Positions 1-7,340 of a stretch of 7,554 bases of DNA are shown here, in pieces. This stretch comes from JL08 sp965363755 (GTDB lineage: Bacteria > Pseudomonadota > Alphaproteobacteria > Rhodobacterales > Rhodobacteraceae): the NCBI GenBank assembly GCA_965363755.1, contig CBDTVL010000189.1, positions 1 through 7,554 of the forward strand, written 5' to 3'. Numbering within the stretch: the stretch's first letter is position 1; every line of letters begins with the position of its first letter. Made by a program: the position numbers and the translations under genes. The notes below the pieces were generated by a model that worked only from the letters and a program-made list of their open reading frames with translations, was not told the origin of the DNA and searched no databases.

Positions 1-206
1 GGTATCCATTCATCACAACTGATTGCCCGATTTTTAACTCGACTGATCTATGCGTGGGTATTTTGTTGTTGGGGTCGGCATTGGCAACTGAACCGAACAC
101 CAAGCAAACCAAAAAAAAGCTGCGGAACATGGCCTACCCTCCAAAAAACTCTTTCTACAATAGTTGCTCGCGCGATGCAGTCAAACACAATGCCCAACTG
201 CTGATT

Positions 207-257
207 TGTCCCGCGAAGCAGACCTTGGTGCATGGCGCAGCGAATGCCCGGTTCCCG
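207..257 (+). repeat. Dispersed palindromic repeat, copy 1
   Basis: This 51-base segment matches 7342-7392 at 42 of 51 positions without gaps. The match includes an identical 17-base block (217-233 versus 7352-7368) and identical flanking blocks (207-214, 237-244, 248-253). Positions 218-253 also align without gaps to 309-344 at 26 of 36. The palindrome that is intact in the second copy is degraded here: the left arm keeps GACCTT, and the right arm reads GCGAATGCC. All three copies lie in the same orientation. I infer a small REP-like intergenic repeat family. Confidence 0.7.
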
Positions 258-308
258 CCCTTAATGCCAAAATGTGCATGACGCAGCATTGGTTACTAAC
301 GGCCTTTT

Positions 309-344
309 GCGGACCTTCGTTGGCGGCGTAGCGAAGGTCTGGTT
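309..344 (+). repeat. Dispersed palindromic repeat, hairpin copy
   Basis: This copy is related to 218-253 (26 of 36 identical, ungapped) and more weakly to 7353-7388 (about 23 of 36). It contains a perfect 8-base inverted repeat, GACCTTCG at 312-319 and CGAAGGTC at 332-339, around a 12-base loop. It lies about 35 bases beyond the stop codon of the minus-strand decarboxylase and could act as a transcript-end hairpin. No T-tract follows on either strand, so a classical intrinsic terminator is unlikely. It is best read as the least decayed member of the repeat family. Confidence 0.65.
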
Positions 345-373
345 TGAGCCAAAGCAGCCACCAATACACCGCA

Positions 374-1789
374 TCATATTGGTTGAAAATCTGATGAAAT
401 CCGCTCCCAAACCTCTTGGATGACCGCATAAGCCGTCATTACATCGTCACGTGTTGTGTCGAATTGGCCCACTTGGAACCGAATGATCTTACGGCCATCA
501 AACAGGCCCTGTGTCACGTAAATTCGTCCATCGTCATTGAGCGCATCCACAAGTCGCTGTTGATCGGCATCATCCCCGGGACAGCGAAATGAAAACAGGC
601 TTAAAATTGGGTTGGTCACGATCTCAAAGCCCGCAATGCCACGCAATACCTCGCATAACTCACCCGCCCAAGCGACATGGTTGCGAATGCGGCTACGCAG
701 GCCATCCAACCCATACGAGCGGATGAGAAACCAGATCTTCAACGCACGAAAACGACGACCAAGAGGGATCGTCCATTCCGAATAATTCGTTACACCTTCA
801 ACGGTTGTTTTTAAAAATTCAGGTTCAATCTTCAGCGTATTTAACTGAGGTGTTGCGTCTTTGAGGAACTGGACAGAGCAATCAAATTGCGCCCCCAACC
901 ACTTGTGTGGGTTAAAAACGATACTGTCAAACCCATCTACATCAGCCCAAAAGTCCGCCTTAAATTCAGGACAGATCATGGCGGCTCCGGCCCAAGCAGC
1001 GTCAAGATGGGTGTAGAGGTCTTCAACCTTAGCCGCCTCAAGAATTGGCCCCAAGGTGTCGCAAGCGCCGACACCCGTGCCCCCAGTAATGGCGATGATG
1101 CCTGCCGGGATATGTCCTGCCGTTCGGTCAGTGGCAATTGCCGTCTTGAGCGCCCGAACGTCCATCCCGTGCCGCGCACCCATCGTTGGGATTTTTACAA
1201 GGTTAGCCTGACCAATACCAGCCACCCAGCAGGCGCGGTCGATCGAAGTATGTACCTGTTCTGAGCAATAAATGCGCAGGTATCCTTTATCCGATATCCC
1301 TTCGCGGTTGCCGGTATACCCTGTCGCCCGTTCCCGCATGGTTAGCACTGCCGACAATGTTGCCGACGACGCACTGTCCTGGATCACTCCTGTGAACCCT
1401 TCCGCCAACCCCAATGCTTGCCGAAGCCAGTCAACCATTACAGTCTCAACTTCTGTCGCAGCAGGCGACGTCTGCCATAGCATGCATTGCGCGGCGATTG
1501 TCGTCACAAGCATTTCCGCCAGCATCGACGGAGGCGCTGCATTGGCGGGGAAATACGCAAAGAAACGCGGGTGCTGCCAATGAGTCATGCCCGGCATCAC
1601 GATCGTTTCAAAATCCGACATGATGGCGTCCATTTCTTCGGCATGATCCGGCGGTGTTGCAGGCATCTGCGCCGCAATCACACCAGGCGCTGTCTGCGCG
1701 CGCACAGGCCGGTCGCGCAGCGTCTTATGATAGTCCGCGCTCCAATCAGAGATGTGCTTACCCCAATACGCGAATTCATCCCAATTCAT
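374..1789 (-). CDS. PLP-dependent aromatic amino acid decarboxylase family protein (possible aldehyde synthase)
   Basis: A complete 471-residue fold-type I, group II pyridoxal-phosphate enzyme of the aromatic-L-amino-acid decarboxylase family, close to the usual length. It is probably cytosolic and homodimeric. The cofactor lysine is K296 in NPHKWL. The Asp contacting the PLP nitrogen is D263 in HLDAAWAG. The His stacking on the PLP ring is H180 in SEQVHTS. The N-terminal SPAATEVE block (109-116) and the LGRRFRALK block (343-351) are also typical. Aligned without gaps to human DOPA decarboxylase from the PLP lysine, catalytic-loop Tyr332 corresponds to F325 here (codon TTT at 815-817). Phe at this site is the mark of plant aromatic acetaldehyde synthases, so the enzyme may release aldehyde, ammonia and CO2 rather than an amine. 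The substrate cannot be fixed from sequence. The ATG at 1789 has a GAAGGGG-like site seven bases upstream (1797-1803). No partner gene is adjacent. Confidence 0.93.
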   Translation of the reverse strand: MNWDEFAYWGKHISDWSADYHKTLRDRPVRAQTAPGVIAAQMPATPPDHAEEMDAIMSDFETIVMPGMTHWQHPRFFAYFPANAAPPSMLAEMLVTTIAAQCMLWQTSPAATEVETVMVDWLRQALGLAEGFTGVIQDSASSATLSAVLTMRERATGYTGNREGISDKGYLRIYCSEQVHTSIDRACWVAGIGQANLVKIPTMGARHGMDVRALKTAIATDRTAGHIPAGIIAITGGTGVGACDTLGPILEAAKVEDLYTHLDAAWAGAAMICPEFKADFWADVDGFDSIVFNPHKWLGAQFDCSVQFLKDATPQLNTLKIEPEFLKTTVEGVTNYSEWTIPLGRRFRALKIWFLIRSYGLDGLRSRIRNHVAWAGELCEVLRGIAGFEIVTNPILSLFSFRCPGDDADQQRLVDALNDDGRIYVTQGLFDGRKIIRFQVGQFDTTRDDVMTAYAVIQEVWERISSDFQPI

Positions 1790-2510
1790 GAGCTGGCCCC
1801 TTCATCAATGTCGCTCCAGCAGATGCATTTGAATGCAGGGCAACCATCCGGCGCTGCATGTTTTGTCGTGATTATAAAAGATCAACGTCATCAAGGAGCG
1901 ACCGACATTCCCAAGGTAGAACGTCCTCTGGTCGACGTTGCGGCAGTATTGCGTTTCGATCAACGCTCTTGGGCCAGTTTGACAGTTTTTGGGCATGTGA
2001 GGGCCGACCTGAGTGCGATTTCTTGCCCCAATGGTCGGTTTGGCCCAGATTTCGGTTTGATCAACACCGGGTGGAAGAAACCACCTTAGCCGCTTTTCCT
2101 CACGTATATTGCTGACTTTCTCATGTGGGAACCAGTGGCGAGCGCAGCCTTTGGATGGCCGCAAGGATGTTGTTGAACAGGTCATCTCTGATGCCATACC
2201 AGAGACCTTTCGGCGTCACATTCTTGAACAGTCATCTCCTATTGTGTCATGCGGATAAGGTAACCCTCACGCTGAGATGCAATTATGAACACGTTTTTGC
2301 GTTATTTGCGACCTAGTATGTATGCGGGACCATGGCCGTCAATGGGAAACCCGCAGACAAGCAGAAGGAGCAATATTCCAATACATCAATGGGTTCTGCA
2401 ATCCACGCAGGCGACAAGTCCACCAACTTAAAGCCGCTGACCAGCCGCTACCTGTCTGCGGAAGGCACGCTCTTCTTGATACCGACGTTGTGGCGCATAA
2501 GAAGGGTCGC
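1790..2510. other. Intergenic stretch without a supported gene
   Basis: Roughly 720 bases between the decarboxylase start and the GFA gene stop. Open frames exist on both strands (for example 1805-2197 minus, 2125-2316 plus, 2332-2556 plus), but none has a good ribosome binding site or a recognisable family. Cys, His, Trp and Arg are scattered as in non-coding translations. There is a short direct repeat: TTGAACAG followed by TCATCTC at 2173-2188 (one extra G between the blocks) and again at 2224-2238. Promoters for the decarboxylase must lie at the left end of this stretch, but I could not pick a convincing -35/-10 pair. Confidence 0.5.
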
Positions 2511-2951
2511 TCAGGAGGGCTCGGGCCAGACGAACTCCGGGCGCAGGCTGTCGTAGACTGGACGGCCGTCCGAGGGTTTGGGGTAACCTTTCGACGTGTC
2601 GTAGAAGGCGTGGTAGGTGGCTTCGGGGAATGACGTGTCATCGTAGCCCATGACGTTTGGAACCGCTACTCGGATGCGTTTCTGCTTGTCGTCGAGCATC
2701 AGGACAGCGCCGCAATCGGCACAAGTGCAAAGCTCCAGTGGACCGTTCGGATTGTCCTTGTTGAACGGCTGGCGGTTCATCTTTTCGGGATGGTCGACCG
2801 AAATGTCGCTGTGGTTGAACATGGCAACATGTGTGGTCTGTTGGCCGGTCACGGCCTTGCAGACATTGCAATGGCACATGTGGTTGTCGAACGGCTCTGA
2901 TGTGGCATTTACGTGGACATGGTCACACCCACCCGCATAAGGACTGGACAT
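2511..2951 (-). CDS. GFA-family (glutathione-dependent formaldehyde-activating enzyme-like) zinc protein
   Basis: A 146-residue protein of the GFA/CENP-V fold family. Members are small zinc-binding beta-rich proteins; the founding one was proposed to help form S-hydroxymethylglutathione from formaldehyde and glutathione, but most members have no proven function. Visible motifs are the C26-x-C28-xx-C31 cluster (CHCNVC), matching the second metal site, and C77-xx-C80 followed by GA (CADCGA), matching the late Cys pair of the structural site. The N-terminal motif, usually G-G-C-x-C-G, reads G-G-C9-D-H11, so the second Cys is His. An extra C75 precedes the late pair. The ATG at 2951 was chosen over the upstream one at 3080 because AGGAGG sits seven bases before it and the family motif starts at residue 7. 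It is divergent from the downstream cyclase gene. Formaldehyde activity is uncertain. Confidence 0.88.
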   Translation of the reverse strand: MSSPYAGGCDHVHVNATSEPFDNHMCHCNVCKAVTGQQTTHVAMFNHSDISVDHPEKMNRQPFNKDNPNGPLELCTCADCGAVLMLDDKQKRIRVAVPNVMGYDDTSFPEATYHAFYDTSKGYPKPSDGRPVYDSLRPEFVWPEPS

Positions 2952-2958
2952 AATCTTT

Positions 2959-2964
2959 CCTCCT
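2959..2964 (-). promoter_or_regulatory. Ribosome binding site of the GFA gene
   Basis: A full AGGAGG on the minus strand, seven bases ahead of the ATG at 2951. It fixes the start at 2951 and excludes the 43-residue longer reading from 3080, whose extra N-terminus has no family resemblance. Confidence 0.85.
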
Positions 2965-3389
2965 GTTGTGCGTGTCTCAGTGGACCGCAGGCCAATTTGA
3001 CACCTATTGAGGGCCAAAAGCGACAGAAACTTTCGCGGCGGCGTCCATCGGGGGCAAACGCAGTTTAACAAAAGTATCATTCTGCGCCGCAGAGCGCTTT
3101 GAAAAGGGACTGCCTGATCATGTCTGCTCTGACCCCACTATGCAGCCCCTTGCCTTGAATAGTCTTGAGACTGACTATTGAGTGGCCCGTGCCAAAAGAA
3201 CCTATAAGGCCCTCAGATCGTCGAGAAATTCTGAGACCGGCGCGCACGCTGATTTCCATAAACGCCCACGCGCGCGGAGGCGTAGCGCTGCATTGCTGAG
3301 GAGCCACGGGACCGCATCGCCGACATCTGCTCCCCTTACGTGAGCACGTCTGAATACCAAAGAAGCCCACGTTATCGGAAAAGATTCAG

Positions 3390-3403
3390 CTGACACTTGT
3401 CAG
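3390..3403. promoter_or_regulatory. Short inverted repeat, operator-like
   Basis: CTGACA and TGTCAG are perfect 6-base arms separated by CT. The size and symmetry fit a site for a dimeric repressor or activator, but a 12-base match this short can also arise by chance. It lies about 340 bases before the cyclase start and 440 before the GFA start, far for a classical operator. Confidence 0.25.
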
Positions 3404-3410
3404 GACCTAC

Positions 3411-3540
3411 CGAACCAACTCACACCCATACAGATCCACTGAAGCGACCCGTCCAAAGCAATCAAGCCAAAAACGTGAAAACCCCAATTTTACATCACCA
3501 ATCTCATGCACTTATCACCGCAACATCAATCTCCAAGCAT
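3411..3540 (+). promoter_or_regulatory. C-rich, G-poor segment, candidate Rho-utilisation site
   Basis: Counting by hand on the plus strand gives 46 C and 13 G in 130 bases. In 3481-3540 the count is 22 C and 3 G. Such C-over-G stretches with little secondary structure are the known sequence signature of rut sites, where Rho loads on nascent RNA. Position and strand fit control of transcription running rightwards toward the cyclase gene, or protection of that gene from upstream read-through. The composition is seen directly; the Rho role is inferred. Confidence 0.4.
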
Positions 3541-3653
3541 CATAAGAACGGCAAGTAGCGTTGCTACCGCACTGTGCTAGGTGCACGGCGCTAGGGCGTG
3601 TTCGACGAGAGCGTTCGGTCGTGAGCAAATTAGGCGGTCTGATTGAAGCGGAA

Positions 3654-3693
3654 GGTATTAGCATGACCTACAAGCAAAAATGAGGCTAATATC
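3654..3693 (+). promoter_or_regulatory. Leader hairpin enclosing a six-codon mini-ORF
   Basis: TATTAGC at 3656-3662 and GCTAATA at 3685-3691 form a perfect 7-base stem, extended to nine pairs in RNA by one G-U and one G-C. The 22-base loop holds a complete small frame, ATG at 3663 to TGA at 3681-3683 (MTYKQK), with GGAAGG seven bases before the ATG inside the 5' arm. A ribosome on the mini-ORF would open the stem. The placement suggests a leader peptide or regulatory hairpin for the cyclase gene 60 bases downstream, but chance is possible. Confidence 0.35.
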
Positions 3694-3712
3694 AAGTATT
3701 AAGGGGGTATCG

Positions 3713-3731
3713 GCTGCCAACTTTCGGCAGC
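3713..3731 (+). promoter_or_regulatory. Hairpin immediately before the cyclase ribosome binding site
   Basis: GCTGCC (3713-3718) and GGCAGC (3726-3731) form a perfect GC-rich 6-base stem with a 7-base loop. It ends four bases before the AGGAG at 3736-3740. A structure this close to the ribosome binding site could limit initiation at the TTG start or be a protein-binding element. There is no T-tract after it, so it is not an intrinsic terminator. Confidence 0.45.
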
Positions 3732-3735
3732 GGGC

Positions 3736-3740
3736 AGGAG
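3736..3740 (+). promoter_or_regulatory. Ribosome binding site fixing a TTG start
   Basis: AGGAG six bases ahead of TTG at 3747. In frame upstream the next stop is TAA at 3687, and no ATG or GTG intervenes. The SAM domain starts within the first few residues, so the TTG is the best start. Confidence 0.8.
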
Positions 3741-3746
3741 ATCACG

Positions 3747-6700
3747 TTGCAAGACATTCAAAGCTGGTTGGCTGAGCTCGATCTGAAAAAGTTCGCTTCT
3801 GCATTTGTTGAGGCAGAAGTTCGGTTTGCCGACCTTGCAAAACTTACCGATGAGGACTTGAAAGAACTAGGTTTACCTGTCGGCCCTAGGCGTAGGGCGA
3901 GCAGTGCCATCAAAGCCATGAATGCACCCCATGCTTCAGTGACGGCCGGCGCGTCGATCGAACCAATCGAAGATCCCCAACCAGAAGATCAGTCGGGCTT
4001 ACACTCTGACGCCGAACGCCGCCACCTGACTGTGATGTTCGTCGATCTTGTTGGCTCGACCGAAATGGCGACGAGGATTGATGCGGAAGACATGCGCAAT
4101 GTAATCACTGGCTACCAGAACACCGTTGCCGGTGTCGTTGGCCGCCATGAGGGTTTTGTGGCCAAGTTCATGGGCGATGGTGTGCTGTGTTACTTCGGCT
4201 GGCCACGCGCCAACGAGGACGATGCAGAACACGCCGTGCGCGCGGGGCTGTCAATCATTGACACTGTCAGGGTAACAGCAGCGCCTGATGGCACACAGCT
4301 AGCGACGCGCATCGGTATCGCTAGCGGGGTCGTGATCGTCGGTGACCTGATAGGCAGCGGTTCTACACAAGAGGCTGCGGTTGTCGGCGAGACACCTAAT
4401 CTGGCGGCGCGGCTGCAAAGCGTAGCTGAACCTAACCAACTTGTGCTTCCGAAAGAAACGCAGCGTTTGTTGGGCAGCACCTACAAACTCAGATCAATAG
4501 GTGCACCAGACCTGAAGGGCGTTGCGGCTCCCATTGAAGCCTTTGTCGTCGAGGGTGAAACCTCGATTGAAAGCCGCTTTGCCGCGCGCCATGCCGGAAC
4601 TCTGGCCCCAATCGTAGGTCGGGATCGGGAGATCGACCTAGTTCTGGAACGCTGGTCGCTGACCTGCTCCGGTCAGGGCCAGATGATTATAGTCAGCGGC
4701 GAGGCTGGCATCGGCAAGTCACGCATTACGCAGGCAGTGATCAACAAGTTTGCAAAGGGCGATCAAACCCGAATGATCTGTCAATGCTCACCCTATTACA
4801 CCGACTCTGCATTCCACTCGGTCATTCAGCATATGTCTTTTGCGGCTGGGTTCGCGTCTTCGGATAAGCTCGATGTCCGGCTGGACAAGCTAGAAGCTCT
4901 GGTTGGTAAAGACCAAGACACGTTGAAGCTCATCGCGTCGATGATGGGATTAGACGGAGCCAGACGCTATGGTGATCTAGATCTGACGCCCCCGCAACAA
5001 CGCGCCCAGACCATGCAGACACTGATCAGGCTGCTCGTTCAGCGGGCCCAAGACAAACCTGTTCTTTTGGTATACGAAGACCTGCACTGGATCGACCCGA
5101 CATCGCTGGAATTTCTGGACCTCCTGCTGGACGCCATTGCCGATCAGCAGATCATGATCCTCGCCACGGCCCGTCCTACTTTTGAATACGGTTTTGGCGG
5201 CCACCCCACCATGACTCGATTTGCGCTCAACCGGTTGGGCAAGGATCAGATCGGGGCGATTGTATCAAAGATGACGAACGGCAAGGCTTTGCCGGACGAG
5301 ATAATGGAAATTATCGCCCATCGCACTGATGGCGTGCCACTCTTTGTCGAGGAACTGACCAAGACAATCCTGCAATCTGGAGCCTTGAAGGACGGCGGCG
5401 ACCGGCTGGTTCTTAATGGATCACTGAGCACCATCGCCATCCCAGCTACGCTTCATGACAGTCTGATGGCGCGTCTGGACCGGCTGCAACCTATCAAGGA
5501 ATTGGCCCAGACGGCGGCCTGTATCGGGCGCGAGTTCAGCCACGGCCTTTTGACTCAGATCTTGCCACTGTCCAAATCCGAACTAGGCACTGCGCTAGAC
5601 GGTCTGATTGATGCCGAGCTGATCTATCGACGCGGCGTGCCGCCTGAGGCGACCTATCTGTTCAAGCACGCACTTGTCCGGGATGCGGCTTACGAAAGCT
5701 TGCTCAAGGAAAAACGCAGAGCAATTCATAGCCGCATCGGACGCGCGCTGGAGGTCGAGCTCAACAGTCATATATCTGCAGAACCCGAAGCACTGGCCCA
5801 TCACTTTACAGAAGCGGAAATGCCTGCGAGGGCGATTCCACTCTGGCTACGCGCGGCAAGCCAGTCGACAAAGCACTCAGCCGATCGCGAGGCTGCGAAG
5901 CACCTCCGCAAGGCGCTGGCTATGCTGGCCAAGCAGCCCGATGACCCCGACCAACGACGCCTCAAACTCGACGCACTGATCGCCTTGTCGTCGGCAATAA
6001 TGAACACCAACGGCTCCGGATCACCCGAGGTGTTAGAAACACTCCTGCGCGCCAAGACGCTGAGTGACAAAATCGGCGATGCAGCACTTTCCTTTCCAGT
6101 CACATGGAGCCTTTGGATGAATAGTACTGTGTCCGGGCGTATGGCTGAGGCGCAACATCTAGCGGATCAGACGCTCATATTGGCTCGGGAAACCGGAAAT
6201 CCGGAGTTTCTTTTGCAAGCTCACCACGCCGCGTGGACGGTTAAGGAAAGCCATGGTGACTTCCGTGCGGTTGAACACCACGCCTCAGAGGGTTGGAAGC
6301 TCTATGATCCTGTCCTGCATGCCCAGCATGTGTATCATTATGGCGGCCACGACCCAGGTGCGTGTGCGGGTTTTCATCTTGCGCTTTCGAAGTGGTTTCT
6401 TGGCTATCCAGAAACATCACGCGCTCATGGGAGAGCCGCGCTCGAACTGGTCAGGGCGCAAGGACATCCGTACACTATTGCGGTCACGCTCCTCTATTTG
6501 GCAATCACAGAGCTGTTGGCGAGGGATGCCGAAAAGGCACTGGATTACATTAAGGAGTTGATCGCCTTTAGTGAGACAGAAAATCTCCAAATCTGGCTTT
6601 TAAACGGACGAACATTAAGGTGCTGGGCACTCTCCGAACTCGGTCGGCAGAACGAAGTAATCGACGAGTTTCGGAGTGTTATTGAGGAGCGAGAGGAGAC

Positions 6701-7106
6701 CGGGTCACGCCTGCGTCAGCCTGTCTATCTAGGTGCATTCGCACACGCGCTGTTTCTCGGAGGCGATCTCGAAGGAGCTGAGGCGACCATCCAGCGTGCA
6801 CGAAGCTTAGCTGCTGAGACTGGAGAACACACGTGGGATGCCTGTTTGATATGGATCGACGCTGAGATCGTTCGTGCAAAAGGGCCAGAACACACTGCGG
6901 AAGCGGCGAAACTATATCACAAGGCTATCGCGATCGCCGATAGCCAATCAGCTCGTTCGATCTCTTTGCGCGCAGCGACAGGCCTGGTCACGCTGTTGCC
7001 CGGAGACAACGCTTCGATGGCTACCCTCAGCGAGATCTATTCTACATTCATCGAAGGGTTCGACACCCCTGACCTAAGGGAGGCGCGGGCGGCGCTCAAT
7101 GTTTAG
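3747..7106 (+). CDS. SAM domain - class III adenylate/guanylate cyclase - P-loop ATPase - TPR signalling protein
   Basis: A 1119-residue, apparently cytosolic protein without membrane segments. Residues 1-58 form a SAM domain. Residues about 90-268 are a class III nucleotide cyclase domain, with metal Asp D100 (MFVDLVGST) and D144 (KFMGDG), the purine-contacting Lys K140, and transition-state N218 and R222 (GETPNLAAR). The second purine-selecting position, Asp or Thr in classical enzymes, is A211. Residues about 286-480 are an AAA-type ATPase with Walker A GEAGIGKS (318-325) and Walker B LLVYEDLHW (440-448). From about 680 to the end, helical TPR-like repeats follow. The layout recalls soluble adenylyl cyclase and the predicted-ATPase (COG3899) family; it likely makes cAMP in response to a ligand or partner sensed by the TPR region. 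It starts at TTG behind AGGAG and a structured leader. No cAMP receptor or partner gene is adjacent. Cyclase activity and nucleotide specificity are inferred. Confidence 0.93.
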   Translation: MQDIQSWLAELDLKKFASAFVEAEVRFADLAKLTDEDLKELGLPVGPRRRASSAIKAMNAPHASVTAGASIEPIEDPQPEDQSGLHSDAERRHLTVMFVDLVGSTEMATRIDAEDMRNVITGYQNTVAGVVGRHEGFVAKFMGDGVLCYFGWPRANEDDAEHAVRAGLSIIDTVRVTAAPDGTQLATRIGIASGVVIVGDLIGSGSTQEAAVVGETPNLAARLQSVAEPNQLVLPKETQRLLGSTYKLRSIGAPDLKGVAAPIEAFVVEGETSIESRFAARHAGTLAPIVGRDREIDLVLERWSLTCSGQGQMIIVSGEAGIGKSRITQAVINKFAKGDQTRMICQCSPYYTDSAFHSVIQHMSFAAGFASSDKLDVRLDKLEALVGKDQDTLKLIASMMGLDGARRYGDLDLTPPQQRAQTMQTLIRLLVQRAQDKPVLLVYEDLHWIDPTSLEFLDLLLDAIADQQIMILATARPTFEYGFGGHPTMTRFALNRLGKDQIGAIVSKMTNGKALPDEIMEIIAHRTDGVPLFVEELTKTILQSGALKDGGDRLVLNGSLSTIAIPATLHDSLMARLDRLQPIKELAQTAACIGREFSHGLLTQILPLSKSELGTALDGLIDAELIYRRGVPPEATYLFKHALVRDAAYESLLKEKRRAIHSRIGRALEVELNSHISAEPEALAHHFTEAEMPARAIPLWLRAASQSTKHSADREAAKHLRKALAMLAKQPDDPDQRRLKLDALIALSSAIMNTNGSGSPEVLETLLRAKTLSDKIGDAALSFPVTWSLWMNSTVSGRMAEAQHLADQTLILARETGNPEFLLQAHHAAWTVKESHGDFRAVEHHASEGWKLYDPVLHAQHVYHYGGHDPGACAGFHLALSKWFLGYPETSRAHGRAALELVRAQGHPYTIAVTLLYLAITELLARDAEKALDYIKELIAFSETENLQIWLLNGRTLRCWALSELGRQNEVIDEFRSVIEEREETGSRLRQPVYLGAFAHALFLGGDLEGAEATIQRARSLAAETGEHTWDACLIWIDAEIVRAKGPEHTAEAAKLYHKAIAIADSQSARSISLRAATGLVTLLPGDNASMATLSEIYSTFIEGFDTPDLREARAALNV

Positions 7107-7340
7107 CATTTGACAATGCCTTGCCTTCTCAGTTTTAAACAGGATTAGTTCGTAGCCTCGCCACCGATCGGCCACCCGGTCCTGCCGAGCATATTGGTGC
7201 CCGCCCCTTTTTGCACGCGTTTTGAGCCAGCAACATGAAAAGTACTCTCGCAACAATTCTGACATTGGTTCACGCCTGCGGCCACCCGAATATCTACCCA
7301 CCGGTCACCGCTGAGTGGCACAAGAAGATCCAACTTGAGG
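7107..7340. other. Spacer between cyclase and nuclease genes
   Basis: No gene is supported. A minus-strand frame (7145-7525) runs through here and antisense to the nuclease; its only hint is a single CxxC, and the nuclease on the other strand is clearly the real gene over the shared part. A tiny inverted repeat just after the cyclase stop (GCATT 7106-7110, AATGC 7115-7119) is too weak to call a terminator. Confidence 0.5.

Larger units (their letters stand above)
1..373. other. Gene-free left edge
   Basis: No reading frame here has a convincing start, ribosome binding site and protein-like composition. A frame open from base 1 to the stop near 204 could be the tail of a gene beginning outside the window, but I recognise nothing in its translation. 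The plus-strand frame from 54 to 281 takes its last residues from the repeat at 207-257, so it is probably chance. The stretch mainly holds two copies of a short palindromic repeat, listed separately. Confidence 0.5.
2952..3746. other. Long divergent intergenic region with regulatory structure
   Basis: About 795 bases separate the GFA start from the cyclase start. Minus-strand frames at 3077-3370 and 3202-3396 overlap each other, lack ribosome binding sites and resemble no family I know. The right half is distinctive: an inverted repeat at 3390-3403, a C-rich G-poor stretch at 3411-3540, and two hairpins at 3654-3693 and 3713-3731 leading into the ribosome binding site of the cyclase gene. 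These are listed separately. I could not place a confident sigma-70 promoter for either divergent gene. Confidence 0.6.

Noticed and set aside
54..281. A 75-codon plus-strand frame at the left edge
   Set aside because: Its C-terminal part is the translation of repeat copy 1, and similar peptide strings appear as spurious small ORFs wherever such repeats occur.
1487..2089. A 200-codon plus-strand open frame, antisense to the decarboxylase start
   Set aside because: More than half lies opposite a clearly real enzyme gene, its composition is Arg-, His- and Cys-rich as in shadow frames, and the start has no ribosome binding site.
1805..2197. A 130-codon minus-strand frame upstream of the decarboxylase
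   Set aside because: No recognisable family, no ribosome binding site, and residue composition typical of non-coding translation. It cannot be fully excluded without a search.
3077..3370. A 97-codon minus-strand frame before the GFA gene
   Set aside because: It overlaps another minus-strand frame in a different register, has no ribosome binding site and resembles no family.
3561..3573. Small inverted repeat GTAGC-GTT-GCTAC region in the cyclase upstream DNA
   Set aside because: Five-base arms are common by chance, and there is no gene start or second copy to give them meaning.
7106..7119. Possible terminator after the cyclase gene
   Set aside because: The stem is only five AT-leaning pairs, overlaps the stop codon and is not directly followed by a T-tract.
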